Made by a program: the position numbers and the translations under genes. DNA of 42,774 bases from Lysobacterales bacterium. GTDB lineage: Bacteria; Pseudomonadota; Gammaproteobacteria; Xanthomonadales; SZUA-36. The notes beneath the pieces were generated by a model. It saw nothing but the letters and a program-made list of their open reading frames with translations, did no database searches and was not told the origin of the DNA. Location: positions 1 through 42,774 of the forward strand of contig JABDLD010000072.1 of assembly GCA_013001885.1 (NCBI GenBank), given 5' to 3'. Of this stretch, positions 16,706 through 24,367 are shown piece after piece. Within the stretch, counting starts at the first letter, position 1; every line of letters begins with the position of its first letter.

Positions 16706-18052
16706 TTATTGCAGCCGCGCAAACGCCGCGCGCGTCAGGTTGTCGCCGCCGGTCTCCGTCACGTGGATGTTGTCCTCGATCCGCACTCCGCCATACGGCG
16801 CCAGTTCCTCCACCCGGGCCCAGTTGATCATCGAGGGCTCCCGTTCTTCACGCCACATTTCCAGCAGGGGCGCGATGAAATACAGGCCCGGTTCGATCGT
16901 CAGCACATTGCCGGCTTCCAGCACGCGGGTGAGGCGCAGGAAGGGGTGGCCGTCCGGCCGCGGGATTTCATGGCCCCTGTTATCGATCAAACCGGCTACA
17001 TCGTGGGTCTGCAGCCCCAAAAAATGGCCCAGGCCGTGTGGATAGAAGACACTGCTGAGCCCGCTTCCAACCGCTTCTTCAGCGTCTACGTTGATGATCT
17101 GGAAAGACTCCAGCAATTGCGCAATCCTGCGATGGGTCTCCAGGTGAAGCTCCTTGTAGTCAAGCCCGGCTCGCACCTTTGCGGTGAGTTCCTGTTGCAT
17201 GGCGTCCATCGCCGCGACCAGGTCGGCAAATACACCCGGTTCCCTGGCATAGGTGCGCGTGATGTCGGAGGCATAAGCGTTGACCGTGCAGCCCCCGTCG
17301 ATCAGGAACGACAGTGATTTCTCGGGCGCCTTGCGCTCACGGGCCTGGTAATGCAGCACCGAGCCGTGTGAATTGAGAGCCACGATATTGCCGTACGGCA
17401 GTTGCGCGTCGGTATGATCGCAGGCTGCAAGATACCGCATGTGGATGCCGTACTCCGATTCACCCTCGCGAAAGGCCCGCTCTGCTTCGATATGAGCCCG
17501 GGCCGCCCGGTCGGCGGACGCGCCAATGCACGCTACTTCGTAAGAGGTCTTTCGGGTTCTGGCCAGGTGCAGCCGATCGATCAGCCCGGCGGGATTAATC
17601 CATTTGTCGTCGAAGACCGCCTGCAAAGACGGCGAATCACCGATGGCCGCGACATCGCCCAGGCCAGGGTCGGCATCCGGCAGGTGGCTTTTCAGGGCCT
17701 TGCTCCAGTCCGCGCTGTCACGCACGATCTCGATGTTGAAGTGGTCCGCCCAGTATGCCTCCGGGTCGGACGGCGGCAGATACCAGTAATCCACCGGCTG
17801 AAAGTAAAACAGCGTTGGCCGCTTGCCGGGGACGACCAGCAGCACACTGTCGGGATGGGACGTCAGCGGGAGCCAGGCCAGGAAGTGCGGGTTGGGCCGA
17901 AACGCGTACTCATAATCGTCCAGGAAACTGTACATCGGAGAGCCCGAGTGCACGAGTGCGGCCATGAAGCTCTCCGCCTCGAGGGCCAATTCCCAGCGTT
18001 TTTGCATTTCGGCAACGTGGGCCGCGTAGTGTGATCGGTAATTCAGTTCCAT
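16706..18052 (-). CDS. pepQ: Xaa-Pro dipeptidase (M24B)
   Basis: The 448-residue cytosolic metallopeptidase cleaves dipeptides with C-terminal proline and, in some homologues, organophosphate esters. The creatinase-like N-terminal domain (1-170) has the PepQ motif FRPNPHFLAWLPL. The pita-bread catalytic domain shows the dinuclear metal ligands in order: Asp in LIDGG, Asp in SDITRTY, His in HGLGHFLGL, Glu in TIEPGLYF, and Glu in VRIEDN. Length and motifs match gammaproteobacterial PepQ (about 440 residues). It is divergent from cysS across 81 bases. Confidence 0.93.
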   Translation of the reverse strand: MELNYRSHYAAHVAEMQKRWELALEAESFMAALVHSGSPMYSFLDDYEYAFRPNPHFLAWLPLTSHPDSVLLVVPGKRPTLFYFQPVDYWYLPPSDPEAYWADHFNIEIVRDSADWSKALKSHLPDADPGLGDVAAIGDSPSLQAVFDDKWINPAGLIDRLHLARTRKTSYEVACIGASADRAARAHIEAERAFREGESEYGIHMRYLAACDHTDAQLPYGNIVALNSHGSVLHYQARERKAPEKSLSFLIDGGCTVNAYASDITRTYAREPGVFADLVAAMDAMQQELTAKVRAGLDYKELHLETHRRIAQLLESFQIINVDAEEAVGSGLSSVFYPHGLGHFLGLQTHDVAGLIDNRGHEIPRPDGHPFLRLTRVLEAGNVLTIEPGLYFIAPLLEMWREEREPSMINWARVEELAPYGGVRIEDNIHVTETGGDNLTRAAFARLQ

Positions 18053-18133
18053 TTTGTCCCCGCAAAATTGTTAAAATATCGAGCTTTGGCGCAGATGATG
18101 CTGCCCTGTCTATTATCGCAGTGAGAAAGGCTT

Positions 18134-19519
18134 GTGACCATCCGAATTTACAACACGCTGAGCCGTGAAAAACAGGTATTCGAACCGCAGGACCCCAACC
18201 GCGTCACCATGTACGTGTGCGGACCCACCGTTTATAACTATGCCCACATCGGCAATGCACGGCCGGCCATTATTTTCGACCTGATGTACCGGCTGCTCAA
18301 ACTGCACTACGAATCGGTCATTTATGCCCGCAACATCACCGACGTGGATGACAAGATCAACGAGGCGGCCGCCGCGCTGGGCGTGCCCATCTCGGAAATA
18401 TCGTCGAAATATGCCGACGCGTACCATGCGGACATGGCCGCCATCGGAGCGGGCCTGCCCACCATCGAGCCGCGTGCTACCGACCATATCGAGCAGATGA
18501 TCCGCATGATCCAGCGTCTCATCGACGCAGGCCATGCCTATGTTGCGGAGGGCCACGTCCTGTTCGATATCGAATCGTTCGACCGGTATGGCTCGCTGTC
18601 GCGCAGGGACATGCGCGAGATGGAGGCGGGATCACGGGTTGAAATCGCGCCGTTTAAAAGGCATCCCGGAGATTTCGTGCTCTGGAAACCCTCCTGCGAT
18701 CCGCAGCCGGGCTGGGACAGCCCGTGGGGATGGGGCCGGCCCGGCTGGCACCTGGAATGCTCGGTCATGGCGGAGACGCACCTGGGCGAGACCATCGATA
18801 TTCACGGCGGCGGACAGGACCTGGTGTTCCCGCACCACGAGAACGAAATCGCACAAAGCACGTGCTCCCATGAAGGCCGCCCGTTTGCCCGCTACTGGAT
18901 GCATAACGGCTTCGTCACGGTGGAAAAACGCAAGATGTCCAAATCGCTGGGCAACACCCTGGTGGTTCACGAACTGTTAAAAAGCCACCCGGGCGAGGTA
19001 CTGCGCTACCTGCTCCTCAGCGCCCATTACCGGCAACCGCTCGACTGGTCGGAACAGGAGCTGGAGCGGGCCCGCCGGACCCTCGACCGCCTGTATGGCG
19101 TGTTGCGGACAGCCGACGGCAGTTTCGGTCCCTTCAGCGCCAGCGAACGCCCCGGGGAACGCTTTCTCGATGCATTACGGGATGACCTGAACACGCCGGT
19201 AGCGCTGGCTGAATTCAACCGTGTAGCGCGTGAACTGGCGCGGGCGGAAACCCGTGAAGAAGCGCAGCGGGCGGCGGCGGAGCTGCTGGCCGATGCAAAA
19301 CTGATGGGGCTGCTGGAGTCTTCGCCGGACGAATGGTTCGGCTCCGGCGAACAGGGCGCCGACAGCGCAGAAATTGAGCAGTTGATCGAACAGCGCAACC
19401 AGGCCAGGGCCGACCGGGATTTCGCCACGGCAGATTTGATCCGCGACCGCCTGACCGCCATGGGCGTGGTACTCGAAGACTCGGACGGCGTGACCCGGTG
19501 GCGCCGCAAGGATAACTGA
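18134..19519 (+). CDS. cysS: Cysteinyl-tRNA synthetase
   Basis: The 461-residue class I synthetase charges tRNA-Cys. It shows the zinc cysteine C29 in MYVCGPTVYNYAHIGN, the HIGH-box variant HIGN (38-41), and the KMSKS loop beginning at K267 (KMSKSLGN). The further zinc-site residues lie in WHLECS and FPHHENEIAQS. The start is a GTG with GAGAAAGG close upstream. A possible -10 (TATTAT, 18111-18116) lies before it without a good -35. SufE follows after seven bases, pairing cysteine use with iron-sulphur assembly. Confidence 0.96.
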   Translation: MTIRIYNTLSREKQVFEPQDPNRVTMYVCGPTVYNYAHIGNARPAIIFDLMYRLLKLHYESVIYARNITDVDDKINEAAAALGVPISEISSKYADAYHADMAAIGAGLPTIEPRATDHIEQMIRMIQRLIDAGHAYVAEGHVLFDIESFDRYGSLSRRDMREMEAGSRVEIAPFKRHPGDFVLWKPSCDPQPGWDSPWGWGRPGWHLECSVMAETHLGETIDIHGGGQDLVFPHHENEIAQSTCSHEGRPFARYWMHNGFVTVEKRKMSKSLGNTLVVHELLKSHPGEVLRYLLLSAHYRQPLDWSEQELERARRTLDRLYGVLRTADGSFGPFSASERPGERFLDALRDDLNTPVALAEFNRVARELARAETREEAQRAAAELLADAKLMGLLESSPDEWFGSGEQGADSAEIEQLIEQRNQARADRDFATADLIRDRLTAMGVVLEDSDGVTRWRRKDN

Positions 19520-19526
19520 TTACACG

Positions 19527-19955
19527 ATGAATGCTTCAGGCCCACACGACCCGGCAGCCGTCCAGGACGAAATCATCAGTTCGTTCAGCCTGTTTCCCGA
19601 ATGGCTGGACCGCTACCAGTACCTGATCGACCTGGGGCGCAAGCTGCCGCTGCTGGAAGAAAAAGAAAAGACCGACGACAAGCTGCTGGCCGGTTGCCAG
19701 TCGCGAGTCTGGCTGCACCTGGAGGGTGACGCCGGCGAGGTAGTCATACGCGCCAACAGCGACGCCGCCATCGTATCCGGCCTGATTGCGCTGCTGATCG
19801 ACGTGTATTCAGGCTGCAGCGCCCGGCAAATCGTCGATACCGAGCCCTATTTCATCGACCGGATCGGCCTCAGCGAACACCTCTCCCCTACCCGCGCCAA
19901 CGGCCTGCATGCCATGCTGAACGCCATCCGCGGATTCGCGCAAAGCCTCCTGTAA
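19527..19955 (+). CDS. sufE: Cysteine desulfuration protein SufE
   Basis: The 142-residue protein has the SufE signature LLAGCQSRVWL, in which Cys57 accepts the persulphide sulphur from a cysteine desulphurase (SufS) and passes it to the Fe-S scaffold. The flanking helices (WLDRYQYLIDLGRKLP, and SPTRANGLHAML near the C terminus) are standard. No sufS, sufB, sufC or sufD gene is in the window. It is the second gene of a cysS-sufE unit ended by the terminator at 19974-20004. Confidence 0.93.
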   Translation: MNASGPHDPAAVQDEIISSFSLFPEWLDRYQYLIDLGRKLPLLEEKEKTDDKLLAGCQSRVWLHLEGDAGEVVIRANSDAAIVSGLIALLIDVYSGCSARQIVDTEPYFIDRIGLSEHLSPTRANGLHAMLNAIRGFAQSLL

Positions 19956-19973
19956 TCCCTAAACTTTACGGAC

Positions 19974-20004
19974 AAAAAAAACCCCGCCGAAGCGGGGCTC
20001 TTTT
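19974..20004. terminator. Bidirectional terminator between sufE and the OmpA-family gene
   Basis: CCCCGC pairs with GCGGGG around the tetraloop CGAA. Eight A precede the stem and CTCTTTT follows it, so it can end transcripts from both the plus strand (sufE) and the minus strand (OmpA-family gene). Confidence 0.9.
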
Positions 20005-20022
20005 CCCTTAAGGGTAACCGCC

Positions 20023-21090
20023 TTATCGATCGAGGATAATCATCTCGACGCGGCGATTTTCTGCACGTCCTGCATCGGTGTCATTGCTGGCAACCGGCCG
20101 TGATTCGCCATAACCCCTGGCGGACAAACGGCTGGCCTTGACGCCCTTGCTGGTCAGGTAGTTCTTGACCGCATTAGCGCGCCGCTCTGACAGACCCTGG
20201 TTGTAGCTTTCTGAACCCCTGCTGTCGGTGTGCCCGGCCACTTCAACCACCACGCGATCGTGTTTGCTCAGCAGTGCTGCGGCTTCGTTCAGAACCACCA
20301 TGGCTTCAGGTTTCAGCGTTGCCTTGTCGAAATCGAAGTGAATTCCTTCGAGCTCAATCACGGCTTCGACTTCACAACCGTCCAGATCGACAACGGCGCC
20401 TGGCCGTGTGTTCGGGCATTTGTCACGTTCGTTCAACACTCCGTCGCCGTCCAGATCGGGATTCGGTGGCGGTGGTGGCGGTGCGACCGGTGCGGCCGGT
20501 GGTGGCGGCGGAGGCGCGTCTTTACCGCCGAAATCGAAGTTCAGGCCCACGCTCAGGATCAAGTCGTTGTACCTTTGCTGCTGAAACTGGCTGTTGTCGT
20601 CCCAATCGGTGCGATACAGCGCCTGGGCGCGCGCGCTAAAGTGCTTGGTCAACTGTCCGGCCAGGCCCAGGCCAAAACTGGCGCTGATGGCTCGGCCTTC
20701 GTCCAGAACGCTGCGGTGTTTCTGTGAGCCAACACCAACGGCCAGGTACGGCCGTACTTTGGACTGGCCAAAGTAGTAGCGGCCCATCAGGCCCGTGTTG
20801 CTCAGCTTCCACTGGTCGTAAGTGGCGCCGGGCGCCGCGGCCTGAGTGCCCCGGAACGTGCCGGAGAACTGGTCATATTCGAGGTCCAGGCTAAAATTGT
20901 TGCCGAAGAACCGGCCGAAACCCACAGACCACCACACATCATTGGTCCGCGTATCGCGGTCATTATCCAGGTTTACCGATCCGAACTGTCCGGACACGTG
21001 GTAAGGCTGGTCTGCGTCAGCAGCCAGATTACCTGCGCCAAGTGCCAGGCTGGCTGCGGCGAGACTAAGTACCAAATTTCTTGTTTTCAC
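20023..21090 (-). CDS. OmpA-family outer-membrane protein
   Basis: The 355-residue protein has a signal peptide (LVLSLAAASLALGAGNLAA), an eight-stranded barrel (about 25-195), a proline hinge (runs of six P flanking AAPVA), and a thrombospondin type 3-like calcium loop DLDGDGVLNERDKCPN. The C terminal OmpA domain binds peptidoglycan, with the typical VEVAGHTDSRGSESYNQGLS and LSARGYGESRP. It therefore links the outer membrane to the cell wall. The GTG at 21090 is chosen because a full AGGAGG lies eight bases before it; the longer frame would include that ribosome binding site as coding sequence. It probably has its own promoter at 21170-21198. Confidence 0.92.
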   Translation of the reverse strand: MKTRNLVLSLAAASLALGAGNLAADADQPYHVSGQFGSVNLDNDRDTRTNDVWWSVGFGRFFGNNFSLDLEYDQFSGTFRGTQAAAPGATYDQWKLSNTGLMGRYYFGQSKVRPYLAVGVGSQKHRSVLDEGRAISASFGLGLAGQLTKHFSARAQALYRTDWDDNSQFQQQRYNDLILSVGLNFDFGGKDAPPPPPPAAPVAPPPPPPNPDLDGDGVLNERDKCPNTRPGAVVDLDGCEVEAVIELEGIHFDFDKATLKPEAMVVLNEAAALLSKHDRVVVEVAGHTDSRGSESYNQGLSERRANAVKNYLTSKGVKASRLSARGYGESRPVASNDTDAGRAENRRVEMIILDR

Positions 21091-21169
21091 GTAACGCTCC
21101 TCCTGCAAAGCATCACCCATTCTTGAATTTCTGCCCGTGTTCGGGGGCAGATCGGGAACATCAGCCCCT

Positions 21170-21198
21170 ATGATACGAGATCAGGGCCGGTTTGTTAA
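21170..21198 (-). promoter_or_regulatory. Sigma-70-type promoter of the OmpA-family gene
   Basis: Read on the minus strand, TTAACA and TATCAT are separated by exactly 17 bases, 80 bases before the GTG start. The predicted leader is about 70 nt and contains the AGGAGG site. This is the clearest sigma-70-like promoter I found in the window. Confidence 0.6.
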
Positions 21199-21283
21199 GA
21201 AAGTATTAAGGAAAAATTAATAAAATTGATCCTGCCGGTATACAGGCCAGGTCGCCGGGCGCCCGATTTGACGCTGATGCGGC

Positions 21284-21712
21284 CTAACGAGACTCGCCAA
21301 GTTGTCTTTGCCGCAGTTCCCAGCGCTCCTGCGCGTCGAGGCACAAAGTGGCTATGGGACGCGCTTCGAGGCGATCGAGTCCGATTTCCTCGCCGGTCTC
21401 CTCGCAATAGCCGTAATCGCCCTCGTCCAGCCGGATCAGCGCCTTATCTATTTTTCGAATCAGTTTGCGATAACGGTCGCGGGTCCGCAATTCGAGACTG
21501 TTCTCGGTTTCACGCGTGGCGCGCTCCGCCTCGTCGCCCACGTCACGCACTTCCTGCTGCAGGTGGCTGATCGTTTCGCGGGACTCCTCGACCAGTTCCT
21601 GCCGCCAGGCAAGCAGCTTTTGCCGGAAGTATTCCTGCTGCTTGGAATTCATGTACTTTTCATTTTTACGAGGCTTGTAGCCCTTCTTCAAAACAACGCG
21701 CTCAGATGCCAT
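21284..21712 (-). CDS. dksA: DksA-family transcription factor, two-cysteine type
   Basis: The 142-residue protein has the DksA layout: a basic N terminus, a long coiled coil (about 25-95, MNSKQQEYFRQKLLAWRQEL onward) that enters the RNA polymerase secondary channel, and a C-terminal globular domain. Coiled-coil tip residues DEAERAT correspond to the functional DxxDxA turn. The classical four zinc cysteines are reduced to two: C103 then T106 (CEET), and C124 then A127 (CLDA). DksA proteins with fewer cysteines are known to work without zinc, so this one may be zinc-independent. It controls the stringent response with ppGpp. The OmpA-family gene lies downstream on the same strand. Confidence 0.9.
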   Translation of the reverse strand: MASERVVLKKGYKPRKNEKYMNSKQQEYFRQKLLAWRQELVEESRETISHLQQEVRDVGDEAERATRETENSLELRTRDRYRKLIRKIDKALIRLDEGDYGYCEETGEEIGLDRLEARPIATLCLDAQERWELRQRQLGESR

Positions 21713-21870
21713 CGTGCTAAGCTACTCCTTGCTGGTGCAATTTTTGGCCGGATTTTAAGTGTCTGATTTTAAAAGACATTAATCAAAACAGAGATTTCCG
21801 CCCAAAACGAAATTGCAGTGTTATAGCTGAACTTGAGGCAGACAGCAAGTTTTCAGGGCAAAAAGACCAC

Positions 21871-22080
21871 ATGTCGAAGCTGTTACAAATACTGATTCGG
21901 GCCTACCAACTGCTGCTCAGCCCCTTTCTCGGCAACCATTGCCGGTTTACGCCCAGTTGCTCGCAATATGCCGCGGAGGCCATCGAGCGCCACGGCGCTG
22001 TGCGGGGAAGCTGGCTGGCCGTCAAGCGTATCGGACGCTGCCACCCCCTGTGTGAGGGCGGCCACGACCCGGTGCCGTAA
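21871..22080 (+). CDS. yidD: Membrane protein insertion efficiency factor YidD
   Basis: The 69-residue protein matches YidD: an N-terminal amphipathic helix ([15 protein letters not shown]), the conserved [19 protein letters not shown], and [15 protein letters not shown]. It helps YidC insert inner-membrane proteins. In most bacteria it lies in the rpmH-rnpA-yidD-yidC cluster. Here it is detached and sits 16 bases before pyrC, so the usual neighbours are absent. Confidence 0.94.
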   Translation: MSKLLQILIRAYQLLLSPFLGNHCRFTPSCSQYAAEAIERHGAVRGSWLAVKRIGRCHPLCEGGHDPVP

Positions 22081-22096
22081 ACATTGAGAACAACCG

Positions 22097-23449
22097 ATGA
22101 CTGAAAAGACACTGATCAAGAATGCAAAAATGGTTAACGAAGGCGCCACGCGCGAGGGCGACCTGCTGATCGGGAACGGCCGTATCGCCAAAATCGCCGA
22201 CTCGATTTCCGCGGACGACAGCATGCGGGTCATCGATGCCGACGGCGCCTTTTTGCTGCCGGGCATGATCGACGACCAGGTGCACTTTCGTGAACCCGGG
22301 CTGACCTGGAAAGCAGGCATCTGGTCCGAGTCCCGTGCGGCGGCTGCCGGCGGCATCACCAGCTTCATGGAAATGCCCAATACGAACCCCGCCACCGTAA
22401 CGCTCGATGCACTGGAGGAGAAGTACGCGATCGGGGCGCAGAAATCGCTGGTCAATTACTCGTTCTACCTGGGCGCCACCAATGACAATCTCGACGTCAT
22501 CCGCTCGCTGCAGCCCGGAATGGCGGCCGGAATCAAGATTTTCATGGGCGCATCCACCGGCAACATGCTGGTCGATAACCAGGAAACGCTGACCGGCGTC
22601 TTCAGGGACGCCCCCGCGTTGATCGCAACGCATTGCGAGTTCGATCCGCTGATCAAACAGAACCTCAACGCGGCACTCGAGCGTTACGGCCATGAGATTC
22701 CGCTGACGGAACACCCGAACATCCGCAGCGCGGAGGCCTGCTACCAGTCCACCCAGATGGCGATGTCGCTGTCGCGCGAGTTCCATGCGCCGCTGCATGT
22801 GCTGCACCTGACGACGGCTCGCGAAATGGAACTGTTCGAACCAGGACCAATCGGCGGCAAACTGATCACCGGGGAGGTCTGCGTTCACTTTCTGCATTTC
22901 AGCGCCGACGATTACCCGCGCCTGGGTAACCGCATCAAGTGCAATCCGGCGATCAAGACGGCAGCCGACCGGCAGGCGCTGCTTAAGGCGCTGCAGGACG
23001 GCCGGCTGGATATTATCGCCACCGATCATGCGCCGCACACGAAAGATGAAAAAGCCAGTACCGATTACCTGAAGGCGCCTGCGGGCCTGCCTCTGGTGCA
23101 GGACGCGCTGCTGTCGGTGCTCGAGCTGTATCACGACGGGCTGATCAGCCTGGAAGAGATCGTGAACCGGACCGCGCACAACGTGGCCCGGCGATTCCAC
23201 GTGGCTGACCGCGGCTACCTGCGCGAGGGTTACTGGGCTGACCTGGTGATTGTCGATCCGGAAGCGCCGACCGAGGTGACCCCGCAACGGGTGCTGTCCA
23301 AGTGCGGCTGGAGCCCGTTCGAAGGCGAGACGTTCCGCTCCTCGATCGTCACCACGATCGTCAACGGCCAGCCGGTATGGGACGCGGGGCAAATCGTGGA
23401 AGCCGGTTCTGCCGCAAGACTGCAGTTCGGAAAACAGCGCGAACTGTAG
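22097..23449 (+). CDS. pyrC: Dihydroorotase
   Basis: The 450-residue amidohydrolase cyclises carbamoyl-aspartate to dihydroorotate in pyrimidine synthesis. Metal ligands are visible in VHFREPG, the carboxylated lysine in GIKIFMGASTGNML, histidines in ATHCE and HVLHLTT, and the Asp in IATDHAPHT. The length and these motifs fit the allantoinase-like dihydroorotase group rather than the shorter E. coli type. Its stop codon TAG is part of a REP-like repeat that starts at 23445. It shares the strand with yidD and fabI. Confidence 0.93.
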   Translation: MTEKTLIKNAKMVNEGATREGDLLIGNGRIAKIADSISADDSMRVIDADGAFLLPGMIDDQVHFREPGLTWKAGIWSESRAAAAGGITSFMEMPNTNPATVTLDALEEKYAIGAQKSLVNYSFYLGATNDNLDVIRSLQPGMAAGIKIFMGASTGNMLVDNQETLTGVFRDAPALIATHCEFDPLIKQNLNAALERYGHEIPLTEHPNIRSAEACYQSTQMAMSLSREFHAPLHVLHLTTAREMELFEPGPIGGKLITGEVCVHFLHFSADDYPRLGNRIKCNPAIKTAADRQALLKALQDGRLDIIATDHAPHTKDEKASTDYLKAPAGLPLVQDALLSVLELYHDGLISLEEIVNRTAHNVARRFHVADRGYLREGYWADLVIVDPEAPTEVTPQRVLSKCGWSPFEGETFRSSIVTTIVNGQPVWDAGQIVEAGSAARLQFGKQREL

Positions 23450-23481
23450 GCGCTATTTCGGGCGCGGATAAATTTGCGCCG
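23445..23481. repeat. REP-like palindromic element, pyrC end
   Basis: The element begins TGTAGGCGC, the TAG being the pyrC stop codon. It contains GCGCGGATAAATTTGCGCC, which resembles the reversed core GGAGCGAATTTAT found at 24331. It is one of five related elements in the window. Confidence 0.55.
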
Positions 23482-23544
23482 TCGGAATGAACTTTTGCCC
23501 GAATTGAAGTAACCTGCTCCGACCGGCAACCACAGGAATGGATC

Positions 23545-24333
23545 ATGGGATTTCTCGAAGGAAAACGCGCCCTCATCGTCGGCGTCGCCAGCCCGCGCTC
23601 AATCGCGTGGGGCATCGCGGAGGCCATGCACGAGCAAGGCGCTGAACTGGCTTTTACCTATCAGAACGAAAAACTCAAAACACGGGTCGAGAAAATTGCC
23701 GAACAGACGGGGTCGAACATCACCCTGCCCTGTGACGTGGCTTCAGATACCGAAATCGACAACGTGTTCAGCGAACTGGCCGGGCATTGGGACGGTTTCG
23801 ACATCCTGGTGCATTCGGTCGGCTTCGCCCCGCGTGAACAGCTCAACGGGGATTTCGTCGACGCCGTCACACGGGAAGGATTCCAGATTGCGCACGACAT
23901 CAGCTCCTACAGCTTTGCCGCATTGGCCAGGGCCAGCCTGCCCCTGATGGAGGGCCGCAATGGAGCCATGCTGACGCTCACTTACGTGGGTTCGGAAAAA
24001 GTGCTGCAGGGCTATAACGTGATGGGGCTGGCCAAGGCCAGCCTGGAGGCCAATATGCGTTACCTCGCCGCCAATCTCGGTCCCAGGGGCATACGGGTCA
24101 ACGCGATCTCGGCCGGCCCGATCAAGACCCTGGCCGCAGCCGGCATCTCGGACTTCAGGAAAATGCTGCACCACGTGGAGGAAACCGCACCGATGAGGCG
24201 CACGATCACGCCGAAGGAAGTAGGCAACGTGGCCGCGTTCCTTTGCTCCGACCTGGCGTCGGGAGTCACCGGAGAGACGACGTTCGTCGACTCCGGTTAC
24301 AACATCCTGGGGATGACCGGGCTGAGCTCGTAG
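23545..24333 (+). CDS. fabI: Enoyl-[acyl-carrier-protein] reductase (NADH), FabI
   Basis: The 262-residue SDR enzyme catalyses the last step of each fatty-acid elongation cycle. It has the FabI nucleotide motif [13 protein letters not shown] and the catalytic residues Y147, Y157 and K164 in [19 protein letters not shown]. The substrate-loop motif [15 protein letters not shown] and the glycine of HSVGFAPRE, the site linked to triclosan sensitivity in E. coli, are also present. Length matches the E. coli enzyme (262). Its TAG stop is the start of a REP-like element shared with the convergent ppiD. Confidence 0.96.
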   Translation: MGFLEGKRALIVGVASPRSIAWGIAEAMHEQGAELAFTYQNEKLKTRVEKIAEQTGSNITLPCDVASDTEIDNVFSELAGHWDGFDILVHSVGFAPREQLNGDFVDAVTREGFQIAHDISSYSFAALARASLPLMEGRNGAMLTLTYVGSEKVLQGYNVMGLAKASLEANMRYLAANLGPRGIRVNAISAGPIKTLAAAGISDFRKMLHHVEETAPMRRTITPKEVGNVAAFLCSDLASGVTGETTFVDSGYNILGMTGLSS

Positions 24334-24367
24334 GAGCGAATTTATACGCGAATCAAGTTGCGGCTAC
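24330..24367. repeat. REP-like element between convergent fabI and ppiD
   Basis: GTAG and CTAC border the element, which contains GGAGCGAATTTATACGCGAA. The left border supplies the fabI stop TAG and the right border the ppiD stop (TAG on the minus strand). The whole 30-base gap between the genes is repeat. Confidence 0.65.

Noticed and set aside
22022-23392. 456-codon minus-strand frame opposite pyrC
   Set aside because: It mirrors the dihydroorotase gene; GC-rich codon bias leaves the antisense frame open. The composition (Arg, His, Gln rich) is not that of a real protein.
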